DNA of 5,195 bases from Myxococcales bacterium (GTDB lineage: Bacteria > Myxococcota_A > Polyangia > Polyangiales > Houyiibacteriaceae), in contig CP070650.1 of assembly GCA_020354595.1 (NCBI GenBank), positions 149,869 to 155,063 on the forward strand, written 5' to 3'. Each line of letters begins with the position of its first letter. The first letter of the stretch is position 1. The notes beneath the pieces were generated by a model. The model had not been told where the DNA came from and searched no databases. It saw nothing but the letters and a program-made list of their open reading frames with translations. Positions 1 to 5,195 of the stretch are shown in pieces. The translations under genes were made by a program, and so were the position numbers.

Positions 1-1
1 C

Positions 2-820
2 AAATGGCGATACGCGGCCGGGCAGAAGATCTACCCGAGCGCCTTGGTGGTGGGCACATCGGTGATCTTCGGCACCCATCGCAAAGAGCTCGTCTCCTTG
101 TCCCTGCAGGGTCAGCCTCGGTGGAAGCTCCCGTTGCAGGACGTGGTCGACGCATCGGCGACGTTGGGTCCGGACGGACGGATCTACGTGGTCGCGAACG
201 GTGCATACGCCGTAGATCTGCTCGGGCGCCTTCACTGGCACAAACCAACCGCGGATCACGTGCGAAGCTCTCCGGTCATCCATCCCGCGCGCTTGGTCAT
301 CATCGGAACCACCGAAGGCACCCTGATCGCGCTGAGGCCGGATGGAAGCGTCGCGTGGGAAGTTCCGCTAGGCGGCGCGATTGAAAGCGCGGCGTCCATT
401 GACGACGACGGCCGGATTCACGTCAGCACCGGGCGGGGTGAGGTCGTTCAGCTCGACTCGTCGGGCGAGGTGCTATGGCGTTTCAAAACCGGAGATGAAG
501 TGCGAGCAACGCCGGCGATCGCCCGTGACGGAACGATCGTGGTCGGCTCGTATGACGGTCGCGTATACGCGATCCGTCCCAATGGAGACCTTCGCTGGAA
601 GGTCGCGACCGGAGGCCGAGTGCGGGCCTCTGCACGCATCGATGCGGATGGTCGCATCTACGTGGGCTCACAAGACAACTTCCTCTACTGCATCGACCCC
701 GGTGGCTCCGTGCTCTGGCGCCACAACGTAGGCCAAGATGTCGATTCGACGGTGGAGATCGGCGCCGATGGGACACTCTACTTCGGCTCCGACGACGGTG
801 GGATTCACGCCCTCCGATAG
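2..820 (+). CDS. PQQ/BamB-like beta-propeller repeat protein, 5'-truncated by window edge
   Basis: The frame is open from base 2 and gives 272 residues ending at the TAG at 818-820. The real start lies upstream, so the TTG at 44-46 is probably an internal leucine. The visible protein is built from about seven repeats of about 40 residues. Each has a DGxIYVGS-type strand, an LYAIxPxG-type strand and a closing tryptophan (W41, W79, W119, W159, W199, W239). The last repeat ends at ALR without its tryptophan strand, as expected if the N-terminus supplies the closing strand of the ring. This pattern is typical of PQQ-binding-like or BamB-like propellers (Pfam PQQ_2/PQQ_3 style). Such folds serve as quinoprotein dehydrogenases, outer-membrane assembly lipoproteins or binding scaffolds. 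No dehydrogenase active-site segment is visible, so a scaffold or envelope role is more likely, but the substrate is unknown. A signal peptide cannot be judged because the N-terminus is missing. The stop lies 5 bases before rnr, which suggests cotranscription. Confidence 0.88.
   Translation, partial: KWRYAAGQKIYPSALVVGTSVIFGTHRKELVSLSLQGQPRWKLPLQDVVDASATLGPDGRIYVVANGAYAVDLLGRLHWHKPTADHVRSSPVIHPARLVIIGTTEGTLIALRPDGSVAWEVPLGGAIESAASIDDDGRIHVSTGRGEVVQLDSSGEVLWRFKTGDEVRATPAIARDGTIVVGSYDGRVYAIRPNGDLRWKVATGGRVRASARIDADGRIYVGSQDNFLYCIDPGGSVLWRHNVGQDVDSTVEIGADGTLYFGSDDGGIHALR
125..817 (+). repeat. Tandem beta-propeller blade repeats (120-nt period)
   Basis: Repeats divided after each closing tryptophan fall at 125-238, 239-358, 359-478, 479-598, 599-718 and 719-817 (the last partial). 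The four units from 239 to 718 are each exactly 120 bases. The repetition is clear in the protein but degenerate in the DNA. It therefore reflects an old duplication kept by the fold, not a recent tandem array. Another unit, at 2-124, is slightly irregular. Confidence 0.8.
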
Positions 821-825
821 AGACG

Positions 826-3192
826 ATGAAAGAACAAGTCCCCAATCAAGACGAAATACTGAAGGTCCTGGAGTCGCATGCGCCGCGCGCGATGCACGTC
901 GGCGAGCTGTGCGGCAGGCTGAACGTGCCGCGCGCTGCGAAGGACGAGGTCGTCCGTCGGCTTTTGCTGCTGGCTGAGGAGAATCTCGTCGGCGAAATGC
1001 CCGGCCTTCGCTTCCGCGCGCTGAAGGGTGGCAAGAACAAGAAGCGCGGTCGGGAAACGACCAAGACCACGCGAGGCCGCGGCCGCAAAGCGCAGCGGCG
1101 AATCGAGCTCGCCGCCACCGTGACGCCCGCCATCGAGGGGCGACTCACGATGACCCGGCAAGGCTACGGCTTCGTCAATGTGTATGACGGAAGCCCCGAC
1201 GTGTTCGTTCCACCCGACGCGGTCGGTCCGGCACTTCACGGCGACATGGTTCAGATTCGAGCGCGCCCATCGCCCAAGGGCCGCGAAGGGCACGTGGTGG
1301 GAATCGTCGAGCGCAGGTCGAAAGAGGTGACGGGCACGCTTCACCCGAGAGGGCGCGGAATGATCTTCGAGCCGGACGACGAACGGCTGCGCTCGCCGAT
1401 GCGCGTCGTTGGGAACGTGCCGAAGGCCGCCAAGAGGGGCGGCGTCACCCTCGCCGAGATCGTCGGCTTTCCACAGCGTGGCGAGGATCGGCCCGAGGTA
1501 CGCGTCCTCGAAGTGCTCGGGGCCCAGGGCGTCGCGAGGATCGAAGTCGAGAAGATCAAGATTCGCGACGGCATTCGCGAAGCGTTTCCGGACGAGGTCG
1601 AGCACGAGGCGGCAGCGCTCCCGGCTCGGGTGGACCGAAACGTCGCCCAGCGTCGCGAAGACCTTCGCGACGTCGACTTGGTCACGATCGATCCCGAAAC
1701 GGCGCGAGACCACGACGATGCGATCTGGGTGAAGCGCGAGCGCAACGGCTTCAAGCTGATCGTGGCGATCGCGGACGTCTCGCACTACGTGACCGAGGGC
1801 AGCGTCATGGACCGCGAAGCCGCGAGTCGAGGCAACAGTGTCTACTTGCCCGATCGCGCCATCCCGATGCTGCCGCCCGAGCTGTCGACGAACCTCGCGT
1901 CGCTGCTCCCGAATCGCGATCGCCTGTGCATGGCGGTGGAGATGCATCTCGACGACAAAGCACACGTGACGTCGCATCGAATCTTCGAAGCGGTGATGCG
2001 TTCGCACGGCAAGCTCTCGTATGACGGCGTTGCGCGAGCGCTCGGCCTCACGAAGCACGGCCCTCATCAGCCCGCCGCGGAAAAGCGCGTCAGATCGCTC
2101 AAGGTGCTTCTCGATCTCTCGAACCGGCTTCGACAACGACGGCTGAAACGAGGAGCGCTCGACTTCGACTTGCCCGAGGGAAAGGTCGTGCTCGACGACC
2201 ATGGAGAACCCAAGGCGATCGTTCAGTCCCGCAAGGATCCGGGAATCCGGCAAGCCTATCGGATCGTCGAAGACATGATGCTCGTCACCAACGAAACCGT
2301 AGCCTCACACATCAAGCGGCACGCGGCGCCGGGCGTGTTTCGGGTGCACGGAAAGCCCGACCTGGAGCGAATCTCGATGTTCTGCCAGGTGGCCAAGTCG
2401 TTTGGTTACGAGCTCGATGAGGAGTCTGCTGCAACGCCCAAGCAGCTCAGCAGGTTCCTTCGCAGAATCGAGGGCACCAATGAAGCGCCCCTGCTCCGCT
2501 ATCTCCTTCTGCGCGCGATGCAGCAAGCGATCTACGATACCGATCCGACCGCCGGCCAGTTCGCACTGGCCGCAAAGGACTATCTTCACTTCACATCGCC
2601 CATTCGCCGGTACCCGGATCTGCTCGTTCACCGAATCGTGCGAAGCATGATTCGCAACGAGAGCCTCGATGCTGCCTCCCTGCGCCCTCGCCTGCAGAGG
2701 TTTGCCGCGCAGGCAAGCGAAGCCGAGCGCCGGGCGATGATCGTGGAGCGCGACGTGATTGACGTCTACCGCGCGATCTACATGCAGGACCAGATCGGGG
2801 ATGAGCTTGACGGGCGAATCTCGGGGTTTGCGCCCTTCGGCATCTACGTCCAGATCGAGGATCCGTACGTGAGCGTCCTGCTTCCATTCGATCAGCTCGA
2901 CGACAGCTACGAGCCTGATGACCTCGGGATTCGGTTGATCGGCGCACGCACCGCGAAGATGTTCACGATGAACGACCCGGTGCGCGTACGAATTGAGGAC
3001 GTCAACGTCCAGACTCGGGACATCGTGGGCTCGCTCGTCGATCATCGTACGGCCGAGGCGCCTAGCCAAGCGCGCCGAACGCGGCGTGGTGCGGCCAAGA
3101 AACGACACCCCTCCACCAAACGGCGAAGCGAGGGCGCGACGCAACGGCGCACCGAGCCTCGCAAGCGACCTCGCCGTGCTCGCAAGCGATGA
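826..3192 (+). CDS. rnr: Ribonuclease R (3'-5' exoribonuclease, RNase II/RNB family)
   Basis: This 788-residue protein is close to E. coli RNase R (about 813). The family degrades RNA processively from the 3' end, including structured RNA, releasing 5'-nucleoside monophosphates, and acts in mRNA, rRNA and tmRNA-linked quality control in the cytoplasm. Domains in order: winged helix about 9-67; basic linker 68-98; first cold-shock domain about 105-165 (GYGFV at 113-117, DVFVP nearby); second cold-shock domain about 168-232; RNB domain about 280-610; S1 about 656-739; basic tail 740-788 with 21 Arg/Lys of 49. The metal-binding aspartates are D289, D295, D297 and D298 in TIDPETARDHDD, with the same spacing as the E. 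coli RNase R quartet. The signature HFTSPIRRYPDL is at 588-599. The winged helix, length and basic tail favour RNase R over RNase II. The ATG at 826 keeps the winged helix whole. It has only a weak purine stretch upstream (gatagaga) and follows the propeller stop by 5 bases, so translational coupling is likely. All key residues are present and no frameshift is seen. Confidence 0.97.
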   Translation: MKEQVPNQDEILKVLESHAPRAMHVGELCGRLNVPRAAKDEVVRRLLLLAEENLVGEMPGLRFRALKGGKNKKRGRETTKTTRGRGRKAQRRIELAATVTPAIEGRLTMTRQGYGFVNVYDGSPDVFVPPDAVGPALHGDMVQIRARPSPKGREGHVVGIVERRSKEVTGTLHPRGRGMIFEPDDERLRSPMRVVGNVPKAAKRGGVTLAEIVGFPQRGEDRPEVRVLEVLGAQGVARIEVEKIKIRDGIREAFPDEVEHEAAALPARVDRNVAQRREDLRDVDLVTIDPETARDHDDAIWVKRERNGFKLIVAIADVSHYVTEGSVMDREAASRGNSVYLPDRAIPMLPPELSTNLASLLPNRDRLCMAVEMHLDDKAHVTSHRIFEAVMRSHGKLSYDGVARALGLTKHGPHQPAAEKRVRSLKVLLDLSNRLRQRRLKRGALDFDLPEGKVVLDDHGEPKAIVQSRKDPGIRQAYRIVEDMMLVTNETVASHIKRHAAPGVFRVHGKPDLERISMFCQVAKSFGYELDEESAATPKQLSRFLRRIEGTNEAPLLRYLLLRAMQQAIYDTDPTAGQFALAAKDYLHFTSPIRRYPDLLVHRIVRSMIRNESLDAASLRPRLQRFAAQASEAERRAMIVERDVIDVYRAIYMQDQIGDELDGRISGFAPFGIYVQIEDPYVSVLLPFDQLDDSYEPDDLGIRLIGARTAKMFTMNDPVRVRIEDVNVQTRDIVGSLVDHRTAEAPSQARRTRRGAAKKRHPSTKRRSEGATQRRTEPRKRPRRARKR
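3189..3192 (+). promoter_or_regulatory. ATGA stop/start overlap coupling rnr and the phosphorylase gene
   Basis: The rnr stop TGA (3190-3192) and the phosphorylase ATG (3189-3191) share bases in the sequence ATGA. The upstream bases (gctcgcaagcg) hold no good Shine-Dalgarno motif. This arrangement typically supports termination-reinitiation by the same ribosome, which is inferred here. Confidence 0.75.
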
Positions 3193-4520
3193 GTCGCAAG
3201 AAGAACGACCCCATTCTCGTGCCCGAGCTCATCGCGAAAAAGCGCGACGGCAACGCGATGAGCGAGGGAGAAATCCGTAGCTTGATCGATGGCTTCATGG
3301 ATGGAGCCGTGACCGACTATCAGATGAGCGCGTTCGCCATGGCGGTCTTCTTTCAGGGCATGAGCTTCGACGAAACGGTCGCGATGACTCTGGCGATGCG
3401 GGACAGCGGACAGGTCGTGGACCTCGGCGGGTTGAGCGCTCCCAAGGTCGACAAGCACTCGACCGGGGGCGTAGGCGACAATGTCAGCATCTGTTTGGCA
3501 CCGATCGTCGCTGCCTGCGGCGTGGTGGTACCCATGATGAGCGGGCGAGGGCTGGGACACACCGGCGGAACACTCGACAAGCTCGAGGCGATTCCGGGAT
3601 TCCGCGTCGACCTATCGGTGGCTCAGTTTCGTCAGCAGTTGCGCAAAGTCGGCTGCGCGCTGATCGGACAAACCGGGGATTTGGCGCCCGCCGACAAGCG
3701 GCTCTACGCGCTCCGCGATGTCACGGGCACCGTGGAGTCGATTCCCCTCATCACCTCCAGCATCCTGAGCAAGAAGCTCGCTGAGGGGATCGACGCGCTG
3801 GTGCTCGACGTCAAAGTTGGCAGGGGTGCGTTCATGAAGACCGAAGGAGAAGCGCGCGAGCTCGCAAGATCGCTCGTGCGGGTGGGCCGACTTGCCGGCA
3901 AACGCGTTTCCGCGTTGCTCACCGACATGAACGCCCCCATCGGCTACACGATCGGGAATGCGCTCGAGACCATCGAGGCGCTGGAAGTTCTGCATGGGAG
4001 CGGACCAGAAGACCTTCGGGAGCTGACGTTCGCGCTGGGCGCCGAGATGCTTCGCGCGGCAGGAGTGGCCAAGACCGAAGCCCAGGCTCGACGATTGTTG
4101 GGTCACGCTGTCGCAGATGGGACGGCGCTCCGGAAGATGCAGGAGATCGTAGGGGCACAAGGCGGTGATCCCTCGGTGGTCGAGGAGCCAAGCCGGCTGA
4201 AGCTTGCGCGCCATCGGCACACGGTCAGGGCACCCGAAGATGGGTATGTCACGGGTGTCGACCCACTGGAGCTCGGCTACGCGGCGTTGGGCCTTGGCGC
4301 CGGTCGCTTGCGCGCCGAGGATGCGGTCGACCCTGGAGCGGGGATCCGCTTACACGTTCGCGTCGGTGATCGAGCCCGAGCGGGAGAACCGTTGGCCACA
4401 CTCTATTCGTCGAAGCGAGCTCTGCTCGAAGCGGGGGTCCGGCGCACCGAGAGCGCTCTGCGGCTCGGCAAGCGCCGTCTCAAGCCCCGCAACCGCCTCA
4501 TCGATGCGATTCGTCGCTGA
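3189..4520 (+). CDS. deoA: Thymidine phosphorylase / pyrimidine-nucleoside phosphorylase
   Basis: This 443-residue enzyme matches family length (E. coli DeoA about 440). It catalyses reversible phosphorolysis of thymidine or deoxyuridine to the free base and 2-deoxyribose-1-phosphate, in cytosolic nucleoside salvage. The N-terminal helical domain covers about 9-75, followed by the alpha/beta domain with signature KHSTGGVGD at 89-97. The C-terminal PYNP_C-like domain is about 345-420. Active-site residues align with E. coli DeoA at a constant +5 offset: K89, S91, S118 and T128 for phosphate, R176, S191 and K195 for the nucleoside. M116 sits where E. coli thymidine phosphorylase has Met111 and, as I recall, broad-specificity PyNP enzymes have lysine. 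This favours thymidine phosphorylase, though the symbol could equally be pdp. The ATG overlaps the rnr stop as ATGA, with no clear Shine-Dalgarno sequence, pointing to translational coupling. The start gives a few extra N-terminal residues before the conserved ELIAKKRDG segment. The 3' end overlaps the convergent peptidase gene by 23 bases. Confidence 0.95.
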   Translation: MSRKKNDPILVPELIAKKRDGNAMSEGEIRSLIDGFMDGAVTDYQMSAFAMAVFFQGMSFDETVAMTLAMRDSGQVVDLGGLSAPKVDKHSTGGVGDNVSICLAPIVAACGVVVPMMSGRGLGHTGGTLDKLEAIPGFRVDLSVAQFRQQLRKVGCALIGQTGDLAPADKRLYALRDVTGTVESIPLITSSILSKKLAEGIDALVLDVKVGRGAFMKTEGEARELARSLVRVGRLAGKRVSALLTDMNAPIGYTIGNALETIEALEVLHGSGPEDLRELTFALGAEMLRAAGVAKTEAQARRLLGHAVADGTALRKMQEIVGAQGGDPSVVEEPSRLKLARHRHTVRAPEDGYVTGVDPLELGYAALGLGAGRLRAEDAVDPGAGIRLHVRVGDRARAGEPLATLYSSKRALLEAGVRRTESALRLGKRRLKPRNRLIDAIRR

Positions 4521-5195
4521 GTCCGCACCGGCTTTGGGCAGGCCGCATGATTTTTGCGCGTCTTGCCCGAAGCTCCAGTGCAGCGATGTACGCCTCATCG
4601 GGAAACTCGGATCGCGACTGGTACTCTCGGCCGAGCGCCTCGACGAAATCCGAACCGTCGGCGCCTCCTAGAGCCTTCAGGAATACCTCAGGAGTGACCG
4701 GACGGGCGCTATGGCCCCAGACCGGTTGGGCACTGCTGAGGGCATCGAGCAGCGACTCGCGACCATCGGTCGTTTCGCGAAACCAAACGTCCGCCTCCAG
4801 GGCAAACGCTGCGCCCGCCCAATAGACGCGGTGGTACGCGCCGGTTTCGTCCATATCGCGGCTTTCGAGGGTCAGAGGACGACCGGTGCCCGACCGCCGT
4901 CCGCGCGCGAAGCCCTCGAGGAGCCGTTGCCAAGCGCGCGCCTCGGTCTGGAGTCCGCAGCGCGCACGGAGCACCTCCTGCAAGTACGTGGCGACTCCTT
5001 CGGAGAGCCAGCGGTCTTGGGGGTAGAACCGGGGCAGCCAGAGATGAGAAAGCTCGTGCACCGCAACCCAGTCGTCGTCGAGTCCCTCGCGTGTGGCGCT
5101 CGCGGACGGCACCAGAAGGATCGAAGCCCCGCCTCCGCGGCGGAGCATGCCGAACACGACGTCATCCGCCGCAATGTTCGCCGGCGCGATCACGA
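4498..5195 (-). CDS. Gluzincin-like zinc metallopeptidase domain protein (M1/M61/Peptidase_MA-like), 5'-truncated
   Basis: The reading frame enters from the right edge and ends at a TGA (4498-4500 on the + strand). About 232 C-terminal residues are visible. The GTG at 5193-5191 is probably an internal valine, because no N-terminal domain would fit after it. Counting that GTG as residue 1, a zinc-binding HELSH lies at 46-50 (bases 5058-5044) and is followed by RWLSEGVATYLQ. In this segment E65 (5001-4999) is the likely third zinc ligand. HExxH plus a glutamate in a W-L-x-E-G segment is the gluzincin pattern seen in M1, M61 and Peptidase_MA-like proteins. Y120 and Y124 in the helix before FALEADVWF are candidates for a catalytic tyrosine. 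The glycine-rich strand RRGGGASILLV before HELSH resembles the edge strand that binds peptide substrate in this clan. Substrate and location are unknown, and any signal peptide would lie outside the window. No second gene on this strand is visible, and the end overlaps the convergent phosphorylase. Confidence 0.83.
   Translation of the reverse strand, partial: VIAPANIAADDVVFGMLRRGGGASILLVPSASATREGLDDDWVAVHELSHLWLPRFYPQDRWLSEGVATYLQEVLRARCGLQTEARAWQRLLEGFARGRRSGTGRPLTLESRDMDETGAYHRVYWAGAAFALEADVWFRETTDGRESLLDALSSAQPVWGHSARPVTPEVFLKALGGADGSDFVEALGREYQSRSEFPDEAYIAALELRARRAKIMRPAQSRCGLSDESHR

Noticed and set aside
44..46. TTG as the true start of the propeller gene
   Set aside because: The same frame is open to base 2, and the upstream residues (KWRYAAGQ) fit the blade pattern, so the gene most likely begins outside the window.
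4..384. A + strand frame in another phase over the propeller gene
   Set aside because: Its product is rich in arginine and glycine without structure, while the overlapping frame encodes a clear repeat protein.
805..2253. A 482-codon open frame on the - strand opposite rnr
   Set aside because: It lies wholly antisense to a clearly conserved RNase R. Long antisense frames are expected in GC-rich DNA with G/C third positions. Its translation shows no recognisable domain.
2305..3144. A 279-codon open frame on the - strand opposite the 3' half of rnr
   Set aside because: It is another antisense shadow of the RNB and S1 coding region, with no recognisable motif and no independent start signal.
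3612..4220. A 202-codon open frame on the - strand opposite the phosphorylase gene
   Set aside because: It is antisense to the conserved phosphorylase, and its composition simply mirrors that gene.
4529..4555. Possible terminator: a CGGC/GCCG stem followed shortly by five T residues
   Set aside because: The stem is only four base pairs with a nine-base loop, and the T run is separated from it by several bases. It also lies inside the peptidase coding region.
5191..5193. GTG as the true start of the - strand peptidase gene
   Set aside because: It sits two bases from the window edge, with the zinc motif only 45 residues later. Related enzymes have a sizeable N-terminal region, so the gene most likely continues beyond the edge.

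Overview
This GC-rich bacterial window is densely coding, with G or C favoured at third codon positions. The four genes leave no gap longer than 5 bases. Three run on the + strand and look like one transcription unit. The fourth converges from the - strand and overlaps the end of that unit. High GC, the propeller protein and the gluzincin-like peptidase fit Myxococcota or a related lineage, but that placement is an impression from style. Nothing here is a taxonomic marker.

Layout. (1) Bases 2-820: the 3' part of a gene for a PQQ/BamB-like beta-propeller protein, open at the left edge, with about seven blades of about 40 residues. (2) Bases 826-3192: a complete gene for ribonuclease R (winged helix, two cold-shock domains, RNB catalytic domain, S1 domain, basic tail), starting 5 bases after the propeller stop. 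(3) Bases 3189-4520: a complete thymidine/pyrimidine-nucleoside phosphorylase gene, joined to rnr by a 4-base ATGA stop/start overlap. (4) Bases 4498-5195, - strand: the C-terminal part of a zinc-metallopeptidase-like protein with an HELSH motif and a downstream glutamate ligand. It is open at the right edge and overlaps the phosphorylase tail-to-tail by 23 bases.

How they work together. RNase R degrades structured RNA processively from the 3' end, releasing 5'-nucleoside monophosphates and a short oligonucleotide. The phosphorylase cleaves pyrimidine (deoxy)nucleosides to base and (deoxy)ribose-1-phosphate. The shared theme is nucleic-acid turnover and nucleoside salvage, although a nucleotidase would be needed between the two steps. 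The propeller protein has no evident biochemical link and may only share transcription. I saw no RNA genes, CRISPR arrays, insertion sequences or credible terminators. I found no convincing undescribed system. The points of interest are the tight three-gene coupling, the regular propeller repeats, the substrate-pocket residue of the phosphorylase, and the short spacing of the peptidase's zinc motif.
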